The notes beneath the pieces are model-generated. The model ran no database searches, was not told where the DNA came from, and was given only the letters and a program-made list of their open reading frames with translations. The translations under genes and the position numbers were made by a program. 64,000 nucleotides of DNA from Sindora glabra (taxonomy: Eukaryota > Streptophyta > Magnoliopsida > Fabales > Fabaceae). The stretch spans positions 15,032,713-15,096,712 of the forward strand of contig CM035234.1 in assembly GCA_020226215.1 (NCBI GenBank), given 5' to 3'. Shown in pieces: positions 24,395 through 37,060 of this stretch. The first letter of the stretch is position 1, and each line of letters begins with the position of its first letter.

Positions 24395-27300
24395 TCACAG
24401 CATACAATCTGTCAAAGCTGGAAGCCTTCGGAAGAAATTAACCGGTGCTGGCGGCGTCTTATGCCGGAGCCTAGGATGCCTCATGAGGTAAAATCCGACC
24501 AAAACAAGAATCATCTGGAATGGTGTCACATAAAGAACCATAGCAGCCAAAAGGCAGAATGCCATGAATGTCAGTGTGGCACGCGGATCACGCCAACTTA
24601 AAAGTGATTGAATCCTTTCTCCTTGGGTAGCAATGTCTCCAACCACAGTCTGAATCCTCCCGGTTACACTCCTCAGCCGATCATACCTCCAACGGACAAT
24701 ATCTGAGCTCTTTCTGGTTGGAAATTGATCAAATTCTTCATCAAGCTCGTCCGGTGTCACGGCATCAGCGCAGGAGATCTTGATGTTCATATGAGGTGGA
24801 TGTCTCGGCCGAAACCTCCACTTCCACAGGCCAATAACAAACATGTATAGGAAGAAGGTTGGCAGGATAAGTTCAGGGAAAAAGACCAGCATAAGATAGA
24901 GAATGTGGACCAAAACTGTTGTTACAGGATTTTTCCATGTAGCAACTTCTCCCAACCACTTTCCCACTGAGAACACTCCTTGGAAAACTGACATCAAGCG
25001 GTAGAAATTCGCCTTGCTGCGTCTCATGCTCCAAAAATGAGAATCTGCATCTGACATGTACTCGACCACCTCCTTCCTTAGAGGCGGCTCCGCCCGGCTA
25101 AACCGGGCTGCAACAATATTGACAGCCTGGTATCTCAGCTTCTCCTGTTCCACAATATTGAAAGGTTTCACATAGTGCATCTTTGGCAAATGGGGCCTGA
25201 AATACAAACGCATCATGTTAAGCACTGAGGTACACGAGAAGCGGACGGCCAAGTGCAATTCCCCCATCTTCTTCACACCAGAAGGACTCAGCATCAGTAA
25301 TGGGTAAGTGTGAGTGTATATGCGGCCAGTTTCGAGAGTTGAGATCCGGATTCGGATCTTGCCAATTCTTGAATCTTTGTTATTTCCATTTGATCCGTCA
25401 ATCTGTCCATTATCAAATACCCCAATGGTGAGAACTGTGGCCAGATCGAAAACTTCCCAAGTGTACTGCTCATTGTACTTTGGATTAAGGTTGTCGATTA
25501 TGGTTCGAGTGCGCACCCATTTCTGGCTATACTTTGCCACACAGTATGTATCTGCTGTCCCCTTCCCATCTCTTGTTTTCGTGGGACTTAGTCCCTGAGC
25601 ATTCAAAATGCCGAGTTCCAGAATCCCAATTGGATTCTTCCATAGCTGCTTAGCCGTGGGCCGGAGGTCACTGCTGTAGTAAGTTGACTCATGAAGAACA
25701 TGGTATCCACCATCAAGACAGACACTGATATGGAGTTTACTAGAAAACTTGTCCTTCTCCTTCTGTTTCTGCTCGGCTTCCATGGCGGATGACATAGATT
25801 TTTTAAGACTATACCACTTACTACGGATGAATCTATCATCAAAGCGCCTTTCGACTGTATTTAAAGGAATAACAATATTCCCAATTGTCTCATCCTTGTT
25901 GGGACCAACACGATCTTCAACCGAAAGGACTAAATGTTCTTCGAAAGGCTCGGCAGCAACAAACATTAGTTCATGATCCCAACGTGGGTTCATGGTTCTT
26001 GATTGAACTGGTCTTGTCTTCAAGACCTGGTTACCAAGCTGCACCTTGACGTATGCATCTGGAAACCTCGACTTATCGGATGCAACTAAGTCATTTGCCT
26101 CGATTACTTTGACCCTTACGTACCATAGTCTTGGAGAATGGTAAACTTTTGATCGAATGTAAGTATAGGTAGCCGCGGTGCTTCCACTGGGAGAGATTGC
26201 ATCAGAATGCCAAGCATCAGGAAAAGCCTCATCAGCTTGTGTGCCAAACCAGACTGCAAGCATCAGCTCACCCTTCTTCTTTTCCCCATTTTTGTCCTCG
26301 AGCCGGTACCATTCTGGTGCCAATGGACTATCAGGCGGAACCCGGGTAGGAATATCCTGGAAAGCTATTCTAACTATTCCTGCAAAATCATCCAATAATC
26401 TATCCTTGTCCATAACTACAACCTCAAGAACATGCGACTGCAGATTGTCCCTTGCAAAGGCAAAAACCTCGTTCCACTCGGGGTTCTTATTTTTCTCGTA
26501 ATACTTAGTTTTTCCTTTGTAGTTTCCAATTTTTACCTCCACATATGGGTCAAGACTCCCGGTGACATCCATTGATGGAAGGTCGCGAGCTTTTACAACC
26601 CGCACAAAAAGGTATTGCATTGGTTCAATAAGATCATAGGTGCTTGCCGGCCTCTTACCACGTATAACCCGCCCACGAACAACTTGTCCACCTCCAAGAA
26701 CAGGACTTGTCTCTTTGATAGTAAAATCAGCAGGAGGAGCTGGTGAAGCAGCAAATGCATGAACAACTTTTGGAGCAGGCGTGTTTGATTTCATCTCATG
26801 CACCCCGTAGTTTATGGTTGGCTGCACAGCTGCTGGCGGGGAAGAAGACTCCTTTTTCTCCTTATTTGAATCAGAAATGCTATGAAATGTGTTCTTTTCC
26901 TTGGCCTTTTTCCGGGGAAAGTTGTTCGGGACAGAATCTGTCATTGTTACCGGTGTTTGATGATCTTGGCCTGGATTTTGATCAGTATTGATAGAAAACT
27001 TCAAATCTGGAAGAGGGTTTGAAGATTTCAAGGAAGGATCATCTGTGACAAAAACCTTCAATCCAAGCTCTCCTTTAACCCGAGTAAGAACACCTCTCTT
27101 TTCGAGAGGGTAATGCAAAACAACAGCATCAGAATAAGGAACAAATGATGTTCCGGTGAGACAGACTTTGCCAAGCAAGGATTTGGAATTGCTGCTTTTG
27201 TTGTAGTGATAGATGCAGCCATCGAGAGTGAGGTGTGGTAACATGGTTGGATCGGAGATATTGAAGAAGAAGGTTTCATTCCAGACAGGATTCAAATCTT

Positions 27301-27433
27301 TGTCTTTAGTTATGGTCCGGAATTTCTGGCCATCAAAATGGAGTTCCACAAAAGAGCTGCATGAATCCTTCCCACCTTTGGGCACAAGGTCATGTGCACC
27401 CACAACTTCAACACCTAGCTTCAGATTGCTCAT
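24395..27433 (-). CDS. Multiple C2 domain and transmembrane region protein (MCTP)
   Basis: Intronless coding region of 1012 residues. The start is the ATG at 27431-27433 (MSNLKLGVEVVGAHDL); the codon two upstream in frame is TTG. Four C2 domains lie at about residues 3-128, 274-400, 436-550 and 603-735. Typical Ca/lipid-binding loop patterns are visible (DLNPVWNE, GSLDPYVEV, NPEWNEVF, PDAYVKVQ, NPKYNEQYTW). A Ser/Pro/Lys-rich linker separates C2A and C2B. The C-terminal plant PRT_C region (about 845-1012) has two hydrophobic segments (VLVHILYLMLVFFPELILP; MAFCLLAAMVLYV). Family members (FTIP1, QUIRKY, MCTP3/4) tether ER to plasma membrane at plasmodesmata and affect protein trafficking. From memory the closest Arabidopsis relative is a long-form MCTP with an extra N-terminal C2 domain, perhaps MCTP7. 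No damage seen. Confidence 0.95.
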   Translation of the reverse strand: MSNLKLGVEVVGAHDLVPKGGKDSCSSFVELHFDGQKFRTITKDKDLNPVWNETFFFNISDPTMLPHLTLDGCIYHYNKSSNSKSLLGKVCLTGTSFVPYSDAVVLHYPLEKRGVLTRVKGELGLKVFVTDDPSLKSSNPLPDLKFSINTDQNPGQDHQTPVTMTDSVPNNFPRKKAKEKNTFHSISDSNKEKKESSSPPAAVQPTINYGVHEMKSNTPAPKVVHAFAASPAPPADFTIKETSPVLGGGQVVRGRVIRGKRPASTYDLIEPMQYLFVRVVKARDLPSMDVTGSLDPYVEVKIGNYKGKTKYYEKNKNPEWNEVFAFARDNLQSHVLEVVVMDKDRLLDDFAGIVRIAFQDIPTRVPPDSPLAPEWYRLEDKNGEKKKGELMLAVWFGTQADEAFPDAWHSDAISPSGSTAATYTYIRSKVYHSPRLWYVRVKVIEANDLVASDKSRFPDAYVKVQLGNQVLKTRPVQSRTMNPRWDHELMFVAAEPFEEHLVLSVEDRVGPNKDETIGNIVIPLNTVERRFDDRFIRSKWYSLKKSMSSAMEAEQKQKEKDKFSSKLHISVCLDGGYHVLHESTYYSSDLRPTAKQLWKNPIGILELGILNAQGLSPTKTRDGKGTADTYCVAKYSQKWVRTRTIIDNLNPKYNEQYTWEVFDLATVLTIGVFDNGQIDGSNGNNKDSRIGKIRIRISTLETGRIYTHTYPLLMLSPSGVKKMGELHLAVRFSCTSVLNMMRLYFRPHLPKMHYVKPFNIVEQEKLRYQAVNIVAARFSRAEPPLRKEVVEYMSDADSHFWSMRRSKANFYRLMSVFQGVFSVGKWLGEVATWKNPVTTVLVHILYLMLVFFPELILPTFFLYMFVIGLWKWRFRPRHPPHMNIKISCADAVTPDELDEEFDQFPTRKSSDIVRWRYDRLRSVTGRIQTVVGDIATQGERIQSLLSWRDPRATLTFMAFCLLAAMVLYVTPFQMILVLVGFYLMRHPRLRHKTPPAPVNFFRRLPALTDCML

Positions 27434-27481
27434 AGCCAAAAGTAAATTTTCCAGTAGAGGTTGAACAGAGACAAGTTAGGC

Positions 27482-29191
27482 CTGAGAAAAAAAGGGGGGA
27501 TTTCAAGATCAAAATAGCATCAAGGGGAAATATTTCTACTACCACTCTAATAGTACTAATACCCCTTGTATCATGGAAAGTTAGATATTTTGAAATTATA
27601 GTTGAATGGATGCCAAAATTTTAGGTAGTGGTTTCTTGACCAATTAAAATTACGGTAAAACTAAAAATATTTCCACAATTATTACTATAAAAAAATATCT
27701 CCACACCAAAGATAAATTTGAATGAGAAAAAAACTCACCCATATTAGAATATATCAGAAAAGGAAATTAATGTCTGACCATATCACGTCAAGAAGCCAAA
27801 ACTAAAGAGAATTTAGTTTCCGACAGAATTAATTCTAGAAGCTTAGATGTTTAATAAGGTACTATACCAACAGAAATTCACAAAACTAAATCTGATATTG
27901 TTCTCTCATGCTTTCAAAAGTCTAGTCAACCAAGGTGCTTAATATAAAATGAGAATTCTTTAATAGGATATAGTTCAAGTGAAGAAATAGATACGCTTAT
28001 AAAGAACTTCTGAATTGTTTACGGTTATAGATTTTAGATGAAGGTTTCTAGGAAAAGAAGGAAGAAAATGGATATTCTGGATATTCTGATTGAAAAGGAA
28101 ATGATACTTAAAGCTGAAGCAATACAGAGGAAGAGTCCCAAACCAATAAAAGAACTCCAAAATTGTCTTATCTACAACCAGAAAGCATTTCAAGAACAAA
28201 AGGAATCATTTACACCTTTTACAAATAGAGAATAAAAATAAAAACTCTATATATATATATAATCTGAAAAAGAAGAGTAAAAGTCATGAGCTTTTCATAT
28301 TTTGACATCAGTACAGGGCCTCATCACAACAATCCCCTGCTTCTGTGTAGTGGAAAAAAATAAGATGGCAATAATAATAAGGCTTCATGTACTTCCCAGT
28401 ATTTTCTTTTTGGGTTTCTTTATTTTTTTGGGATACTTTTGTTACAAATTCGAAGATATTATAGGTAAAAGTTACAACTTTATGTATAATTTTTCTTTTT
28501 CATAAAAAATTATGATTTGTGTGAATTCTCATGTAACAACATAATAAGTTATAATTCTTTCAATCCGAGTTGCAACAGAAAATTTTTCAAAATTTTCTCA
28601 TTTTTATGCAAAAATGACAACTTTCAACGAAAAAGTTGTCAAATGTTTGAAAAAAATTACAAGAGTACGTACTGTTGAGTTCCTAAGCTTGGAAGATTCA
28701 CTCATCCCCGTGTTTTCTGGCTGAAACAAGAAAACATATGAATTTTGTTATTCCACTTTTTCAAACTTCGCAGAAATAAAAAGAATTTCGAAGCAGAGAA
28801 GCTACTTCCCGAACTTGAAGAAACATTGACAAGTTTTCCACAGAGAAAAAAACAGGTAAAACAATTTTCTATCGATCCTTGGGGATTGGTTGTCATCACT
28901 TAAAACCCAGAAAAATAGCCAAAAAATCCTAGTTAATGAAAAAAATCATTAAGCTATGAAACAGTTAAAAAACATCATCAGAACCCAAAAATTCCCTCTC
29001 ACTATGTAGAGAATCCAACTGACAATTAGCAAAAATCACCATATTGCCAGAATCAAAAAATACATGCAAAAACAACAAAACAAACTCAAAACGACAGAGA
29101 AGATGGTCAAGCGCACCTCAAGTTTCGACCTTTAAACTTCTTTCTTTCACTTCAATAACTGAAATGGAAAAAAAAAAGTTCAAAAACATAC
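27482..29191 (-). other. Leader (5' UTR) intron of MCTP
   Basis: On the minus strand a donor AAGAC|GTATGT at 29192/29191 and a polypyrimidine-rich acceptor TTTTTTTCTCAG|G at 27482/27481 flank about 1.7 kb of AT-rich, non-coding DNA. The leader exon upstream is CT-rich. Leader introns are common in plant genes and often raise expression. Inferred from splice signals only; transcript data would settle it. Confidence 0.55.
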
Positions 29192-29397
29192 GTCTTGGGC
29201 TCTAGGACTTCAGCTTAGCATAGACACGGAAGACTGGACACTTATTATAAAACGAGGAAAAGGAACAGGACATGCACCCAGCATTGGTCTGGTTGGCCTC
29301 TTCTGCCACGGTTGGGATTGAGACAGAGAAAGGAAGAGAGAGAAAGTCGTCGCCTGGAGAGAGAAAGTCGTCCAAAATGGATGAAGTGGACCAAAAG

Positions 29398-29408
29398 ATT
29401 TATAAATA
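29398..29408 (-). promoter_or_regulatory. TATA box of MCTP
   Basis: TTTATAAATC on the minus strand, followed downstream by the CT-rich stretch 29310-29390 (CTCTCTCTTCCTTTCTCT) typical of plant leaders. Confidence 0.55.
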
Positions 29409-29459
29409 GAGAGGGAAAAGAAAATAAGTAGATACAGTTATGTTTTTGGAGCATGTCCT

Positions 29460-32400
29460 TTTCCGTTTGTCAATTCTTCAGTTTCAGCAAGGCTTGGTGC
29501 CAAGCGGATGAAACTTTGTCTTGCTTTGTGAACTGTCTGTGCGTTGAACGAATTTCGACTTGCGATTGGATGGTTTAAAATATTTACTCTGTAGCTTCGT
29601 TTTTTGATTTTACTGTTTCTATTTTCTAGCCATTTATTATTTTAATTTCTTCTTACTTTTTATTCGAAGCTATATCTTTTAGGAGAAATAAAGACAGAGA
29701 ATAAATTGCTCGTTTGTCTATTTTACCCCTCCCTTACGATTTCTGAACGGTCCAGCAGGCTTTTAGGCATTTTTTTTTTCAATACATTGTTCTGCAAAAA
29801 CTGGTTTAAAACCTCTAAGTAGAAAAATGAAAATGTCTATTAAAACTGTGATTTAAGCAATTTTTTTTCAAGTGGAATTCAGTTATCATGTATGTAACAA
29901 AAAATATATTATAATATGCAAATTTAATTTATTATATTGCTTTTACAATCACACAAATGAGTTTTGTATATAACAGATTTTAACATTTCATACATTTAAG
30001 TTGTACCGTAAAATCTTTAAAAAATTTAATTAATGTTAATTTAATTTGAAATATATTACTCAAAATTATTATCAAGATAATTTTGATAAAATTTTAATAA
30101 ATAAATAATTTTAATTTAAAATTTAAAATTAAATTAATTAATTCAATAAATATTATCATTTAAAATTATTTAAAATATTTTTATAGTAGAAATAAAAATT
30201 TCATATTATAATTATATCACTTGATAATAGCATATGAGCTGCAAATAATACGAGTGATATTAAAAAAAAAATCCATTGAAGTAAATAAATGAATAAAACA
30301 ATGTTTGAAGTCTAAAATCTTAACAAAATTTTAATTGTTATATGTTTAATTTGAAATATAGTAAAGCATACATTGATATAATTTAAATAGATAAATAATT
30401 TTAATTTCAATTTTTAAATATTTTTACTAAAAATAGAATATTCAATCAATTAATTTAATTAATAAATTTTATATTAAATTTTTAATAACATTATATCTAT
30501 AATATCTAGTAATTCTTATGCTTGTGCCATACAATTTTAATTTATTTTAAATTTATTATAATAAAAATAAAGCATATCATATTATATCTATATAATTTGA
30601 TAATATTAGTGTTTGAGTTATAAATAATAAGAATAGATATATAAAAACTGTGTAATTAAGAGAATTAAAAATGAAAGAGTACGTCAATTTTGTAAAGTAA
30701 TAATAGTTTATTTTGTAGTTAAATATTTTAATTAAATTAAATATTTAAGTTTTTAAAAGTATATTTATAATAAAAAATATAACGTGGTGCTTATATTTTT
30801 TAGCATGAGTTATAACTAATAGAAGTTAGTATGTAGAAAAGAAAAAATATACAATAAAATAAATAAAAAAATAGTGCATGAACTACAACATTATAAAAAT
30901 TAAAAGAAAAATATGTCATTAAATAATTTAATTTAATTTAAATTATAATTTATTAAAAAAATTTATATTAAAAATAAGATATATCATGTGAAATAGCATA
31001 TTAAATAAGAAAAGTATTTCTATATGATAAATAAGATAAAAAAAATTGTATTTGATAGCCAAGATTACAATATAATTAAAAATTATATAATTATTCCGTA
31101 AAAGCTTGACTTCAAAAGATCGATTAAGATTGAGTTTGTTTTTATCTTTATCTCTTAAATTTGTTAAAATTGAAGAAAGAGGTAGTACCATACTGTGTAA
31201 GTCTTTTTCTATTTGATATTTGATTAGTAATAGAACAATGCAAGTCTTTCTCTTAAAATTTATAATATGGAGGCTTAACGGATGGGATGGGTCAGACTAC
31301 GTGAAAAAATTTGTTTAGACTTATTTTTAAATAGGTTTGTTTTAATAAGTCTAGTTGAGCTCATTAGACTGCCCCATGGATCAGCTCTTTTTTTATATTT
31401 TATATTTTATTATTTATTATATTTTTATATTTATTATTTTATTTGTATATTTATAAATTTTATTTTATATTTTTATATTTATTTTTTTGTGCATTAATTT
31501 TATTTTTTAATTTTATTTTTATTTTAGTTATATTTAATTATTTTGAATATTTATGTTTAATTTTTTGATAATTAAATTATATTTTATATTAAATTATAAT
31601 ATAAATATAATTAAAAAGTTATTTTATTTTTTAAAAATATAAATATTATTTAAATTATTAAATATAAAAATTTTAAAAATAGTTAATTCATTTAGGATTG
31701 CAGACTAAACCAATCTATTTAGGATCCACCTATTTTAGTTTACAACCTATATAAAGTAACCTGTCTAGCTCATTTTTTAACAAGCCTAATTTTTAGGGTT
31801 CAATATGCAATTATATGTATATTAATAAAGAAATTATATATTACTTATATTTAATATTTAAAAAATAAAATATCTTAATCTTAATATTTTATAATTATAT
31901 TTTACAAAAAAACATTTTTCATCAAAACAAATGGAGTTTTAATTATATAAATCATATCTTTTTTCAAAGTACTTGCAACTTTACATATAAATCATGTAAT
32001 AAGGTCATACTCCTATGTAATCCTTTCCATACTTAAAAATTTTAAATTTATGTCACAATTTATTAATATGATAATATCCATTACTAGCCTTATGAATACG
32101 ATTCATATCCTCAAGTAAGTGTACCATAAATTATATAATAACGGCATACTCATGTAAAATATTTTTTATATTTTATGCAATTAGCTAACTTATTTCGATA
32201 TTTGCAAAACTAATGACATTCAAAATAGTTGTCATGGGAATCATAATATAAACCTTAAACTGTTAAATCCATAACCCATACAACTTTGTCATAAAATCAT
32301 ACAATAAAATCACATTCTAATGTATTACTTTTCATATTTTATGCAAATACAAAATTTATGGCACTACTTGTAAACGTAATAACATCCAAGATAACTATCA

Positions 32401-32573
32401 TATAAAACATACCATAACTCCCACAAAGCATACATATGACTTATAACCTCATATAAGTCTATCTTAAATCATGCAATAAAATCATTTTCAAGCACAATAC
32501 TCTTTATATTCCGTGCAATTTCAAAATTCATATCACAACTTGCAAATTATATAATAACATCCAAAATAATTGT
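29460..32573. other. Gene-free AT-rich region
   Basis: I see no gene. The segment 31270-31800 resembles a decayed interspersed repeat with GGATGGGATGGGTCAGACTA at one end and ACCTGTCTAGCTC near the other. 31880-31945 looks like one end of the AT-rich MITE family also found at 6471 and 34605. Confidence 0.35.
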
Positions 32574-32582
32574 TATACAAAT

Positions 32583-32763
32583 GAGTAATGTTATGAGGAG
32601 TTCAACATCTTAAGCGATTGAGTATTTTTACCATTAAATTGCATTTAATGTATTGATATTTATATTTTTAATTTTAATCTTTTTACTTTTAAATTTGAAA
32701 AATGACAATCTAATGGTGAAATACTCAATCTCTTAGAAGGTCAAACTTTTCATAGCATTATTC
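32583..32763. mobile_element. MITE with perfect 9-bp target duplication (Mutator-type)
   Basis: A 181-bp foldback element. The left end GAGTAATGTTATGAGGAGTT pairs with the reverse complement of the right end, GAATAATGCTATGAAAAGTT, and the match continues for about 60 bp (GATTGAGTATTT, ACCATTA-ATTG). It is flanked on both sides by TATACAAAT (32574-32582 and 32764-32772), an exact 9-bp duplication. Nine-base duplications are characteristic of Mutator-superfamily transposition. Confidence 0.85.
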
Positions 32764-33437
32764 TATACAAATCATACCATAAACTCTAAATCCCTAACTT
32801 TAAACTAAAATCCTAACTCCTAATCTCATACAAGTATATCAATATAAGACTTCATTTATTTATTTTTTTAAAATTTCATAATTTTTTTTATTTTTTTATA
32901 TATAGATAAAGGAGTACTATATATATCATGATTAAAAAAATGACAGCTAAAGATATGATAAAGGAAGAAAATAACTTCCTCTTTGAAAAGGAGGAAGTTA
33001 TCTTCTATCAAACTCCTCATATTTAATATTAAACATGTAATTGATTTTTTGCTATCTTTATATTTTATAACTATTTTTTTACAGAAGATATTTTTCATCA
33101 AAATAAATGAATCCTAAATCATACGAAATAAAATGAGAATCCTATTCAATGTCTCTCATATTTTATACAACAATAAAACTTATATCACACTTATGAACAT
33201 AACAACATTCAAATCAATTACTACACAAGTTATTATACCATAATATTACAAAGTATACTTTTAACTCAACTTCATAAAATATGCCATAATATTGCAAGTT
33301 TTGTTATAAATTTTGAAACATAAAGCTAGTTAAATAAAATAATATGTATCTTACTTCAAATTGAGGCAGTACGAAACTACGACCCATGAAAGAAAGGTTG
33401 AGAAGACATCATTGTGCAAAGAAAATAGAGCTTATAT

Positions 33438-33980
33438 TAGAGATGACAATTCATGTTCAAATGTGAGGTTCATGTTATGTTAAAAACTAATATCAATTCA
33501 AATAAAGTAAGCTTGACCCTACCCAAATAATAATCTTATCAACTTGGGTTAAGCTATTTATTAAATGGATCAGGACAAGTCAACCCATTAATAATTTCAA
33601 CTAACCAAATTTATATTATAAATTTATTTATTAAATTTAATTACTTATCATTTTTTATGAAAAATATATTTAATCACTAATAAAATATTTTTTGAGTTGT
33701 TATTATTATTTGATTAAAGCATGAATTTTATATTATTATATATAATTATCTATAATTTAATTATTTATTATTTTTAAATAATATTTTTAAAATTTTAATA
33801 TAATTTTTTAAACAAATTGATATATCAATCCATTTATAACTCTAAATTGACTTATTTATTATTTATGTCAAACGAATTAATTCATTTATGATCCAAACCT
33901 ATATAAACTTAACCTAAACCAATATAAAGACTTTATGTTAAAATTGGGTTATTGTATAAAATTAAAAGTTGCCACCCCTC
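33438..33980. mobile_element. hAT-like MITE
   Basis: Left terminus TAGAGATGACAATTC and right terminus reverse complement GAGGGGTGGCAACTT match as AGRGRTGRCAAYT. About 540 bp, non-coding. Flanks (GCTTATAT and ATTTATAC) are similar but not identical, consistent with an aged 8-bp duplication. Confidence 0.45.
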
Positions 33981-34329
33981 ATTTATACAATGTGACCGAA
34001 AAGACAGCTTTGAAAATATTTATGAAGTAGTATAAATTACATGTATTTTTACATAATTCTTTTATACTATCTCAATGAGATAGTATGCACACATGTTATA
34101 AATTATATAAAACTTTATTGTAAAATTCATAATATTTTACATAAAATTTATAAATTATATAAAACTCTCTTAAAATCATGGAATTTTTTTATAAGATCTT
34201 ACAATTTTTTATAAATTAGTGATAATTGCAATATAAATTTTTAAAAAAAAATTATGAAAAAATTATAAAATCTTATAAAAAATTTATAAAATTTTATAAA
34301 AATATTGTATAATTGATGAAAAAATATTA

Positions 34330-34480
34330 AGAAATAATATCATTACCTCTTATTTTAAGAGAGTACCGAAAGACCATCGATTGTGTACAATTTACGCTAC
34401 TATTCGCTTTAGAAAGCGAAGGGGTCTATACCTCTCCTTTTTAACGGAGTGATCCCAATCTTAATCGTAAATTTAATTGT
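34330..34480. other. Short non-AT-rich patch with two adjacent stem-loops
   Basis: TTCGCTTTAGAAAGCGAA (34403-34420) is a perfect 8-bp inverted repeat with a 2-nt centre. A CTCC...GGAG stem follows within 40 bp. It stands out from the AT-rich surroundings. I do not recognise it as a known RNA. Confidence 0.3.
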
Positions 34481-34604
34481 AGTCGTTTCTCTAATGATTG
34501 TTGAATGCATTTTTGTTGTTTATTAAACTCATAAACCTCCTCTGTTGACAAGTTGGAGCATAGTTGGGCAGAATTAAGCCCTTGAAATTTTTTAAATTAT
34601 GCAT

Positions 34605-34870
34605 TAAGGTTCGATTATTTTTTAGAGAATATTTTTTATAAGAAAAATTCATATACTTCTGTATAAATGAAGGAATAATATATTATATTCATATATTAAT
34701 ACTAAAAAATAATGTTTACAATCATAATAATGAAAAAATATTTTTTTTGAAAAAATTATCTTTCATTAAATTTTCTATATTTAACATGAAATATATTAAA
34801 TATTTTATCATTTTAATTATAACTATATTTTTATGAAAGATAATTTTTACTAAAAATAAATAAAACCTTA
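34605..34870. mobile_element. AT-rich MITE, TAAGG...CCTTA termini
   Basis: Begins TAAGGTTCGATTATTTTTTA and ends, in reverse complement, TAAGGTTTTATTTATTTTTA. 266 bp, non-coding. Resembles the elements at 6471-6749 and 52525-52772 in length and in the internal TTTTATAA/TTTCATAA blocks. Confidence 0.55.
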
Positions 34871-34871
34871 G

Positions 34872-34874
<3 letters not shown>

Positions 34875-34933
<59 letters not shown>
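34875..34933. repeat. (TA)n microsatellite
   Basis: 59 bp of uninterrupted TA directly after the MITE right end. Confidence 0.95.
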
Positions 34934-34936
<3 letters not shown>

Positions 34937-35572
34937 CTCAAAACTTTTAGGGAAAGATTCGTTATGCTCTGTTAAATTTATTATACTTATGACTTATATA
35001 TGTATAACACTCTCTACTTTTAGTCAGATTATCAAATACCACCTTACTATTTTTCAATAAAACAACCAGTCTGAGTTTTTAAAATAAGTCGGTAACAGAT
35101 AAGACCCAACTCAAGGAAATTGAAGTTGCCTTCTAGAATATCCAACATGTCAGAAGAATATAATAATATTTTTAAATAAAATATCATTAGTAACAGCCAA
35201 AAATTAACAATTTCCTATTTTTTTAGTCTCGGCGACTTGAAGAGTCAATAAATTAATTTTGTCTTCTATTTCTTCTTCCCCACATGCAATATTGTCATGG
35301 CCTTGAAATCAATAATTAAGAAATGAATTTTTTCAATTTCATTTTCCATTGATTATTATACTTTAAATTAAGATCAAATCAAGGGAGCATTATAATTAAA
35401 TTAAAGCGTGACATATTGATTCAATCCACTTTGAGTTAATTAATTAATCTCTGCCATAAGCCTCCTTATCTTCTTCAAAGAAATCCAGTTTTTTTAATCC
35501 ATCAATTGGTAGAAAAATATTAGATCCGTTATAATCAAATGAGATTGTTGTCTTTCTTCACCTATCACTGTT

Positions 35573-35575
<3 letters not shown>

Positions 35576-35617
<42 letters not shown>
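35576..35617. repeat. (AT)n microsatellite
   Basis: 42 bp of uninterrupted AT. Confidence 0.95.
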
Positions 35618-35621
<4 letters not shown>

Positions 35622-36000
35622 CTTTTACATCCAACTACTACCAGACAGTGAAGCACAAACAGATCCCTTCGTTGGATTTGTTTCGTATGAAAACATAATT
35701 TTATAATTTTATAAGGATTTAAATTTAATTTATTATCGATATAAATAAATTATATATTATTTACTTCTACATTATTATATTATTTAAAAGTAATTAAAAT
35801 CTCTTATTATTAGTATCATTTTTATTAATTATAATTTTTTTTAAAAATGGCATTTTTTAATTTATTGATAGAATAAAATATTTTACATTAATAATAAATT
35901 AAATTTAAATTATTTTTAAATTAAAATATCTCATTTACTTAAAATTTATAATTACAAAATTTTAAATGAATATTAGAAGTGCGGCGAAAATCAGTATCTT

Positions 36001-36068
36001 TAAAATCGTTACCTTTTTTAAAAAATTTTAAAAAATCGTTACCTTTTTTAAAAATTTTAAAAAATCGT
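36001..36068. repeat. Tandem repeat, about 29-bp period
   Basis: AAAATCGTTACC followed by a T-run and A/T spacer occurs twice, and a third partial AAAATCGTTA follows. Confidence 0.7.
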
Positions 36069-36595
36069 TAATATAAAAAATTTACACCTTATTAACCTAT
36101 AATCTTACCTTTTTTTTTTTACTATACTGATATGTGATTTTAAGAGTCATAAATTATTAACATATACTTTCAAATCATTAATATTTTGTTTATTTAAATT
36201 ATTTCTATTAAAAAATAACAGAAATCAAAACGATATTATTTTGTTTATCGGTTACTTCACAGTGGTTACTTACTCCTGAACTTTTAGTTAGAAACAAGTC
36301 TCAAACCCTAACCCTGTTAAAAAGAATTTGTTGTGCTTTATTTTTAGTTCCGAAAGGTTCATTCTCCTAATACTATTATTCATTGTCTCTTTCAATGTGT
36401 TGCAATTTCCCCATAATCGGTGGTTACCCTTCACACTTAGCCATTTGAACATTTTTAGTAATATCATCTAGCATCACAGCAGAGAGCTCTCTCCCTAATA
36501 GCACTAGAAATTAGAGATTAATCCATTACCATCGCCTCCCAATAACTTACTAGTGCAAATATGTTCATTCTACGTTGTGTAAAATAAATCTAAGA

Positions 36596-37060
36596 GGTTG
36601 TTTGGTTCACTTTAAATTATATTTCATAGGAAATAGAAAAAAATAAATTATTTAATTGGTCATTATTTAACAAATTGAAAGAAATAAAATTTTATGGGAA
36701 GTTCTACTTCTCATAAAATATGGGAAGTTTCTTACCTATCTTCTCCTTAAATAAGTTCTATTTTTTATATTATTTATGAATATAATGGTAAAATTATCTT
36801 TTTTAAATTTAATTAATGATTATTAAAATTTATTAATTTATATTATAATAATATTAAGAATATAATAATAATTTGATTAATACTTCCTATAATATTTAAA
36901 ATTGAATCAAACAAAATATAAGAAGCTATTTCTAGAAAGTATTACTTGCTATGTATTAACTAAATAATTTTGATTACTTTTCAGGAAATTTATATAAAAA
37001 ATTATTTTTTAAAAAATTTAATTTTTCATAAAAAATTACTTTCTATACGAACTAAACATG
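36596..37060. mobile_element. Tourist-like MITE (tentative)
   Basis: The left end GGTTGTTTGGTTCACTTTAA and the reverse complement of the right end CATGTTTAGTTCGTATAGAA share the GTTTGGTTC-type terminus common to plant Harbinger-related MITEs. The interior is AT-rich with no gene. Confidence 0.4.

Noticed and set aside
24326..27464. Several open frames on the plus strand opposite MCTP
   Set aside because: Antisense shadows of a long, GC-richer coding region with clear C2 domains on the minus strand.
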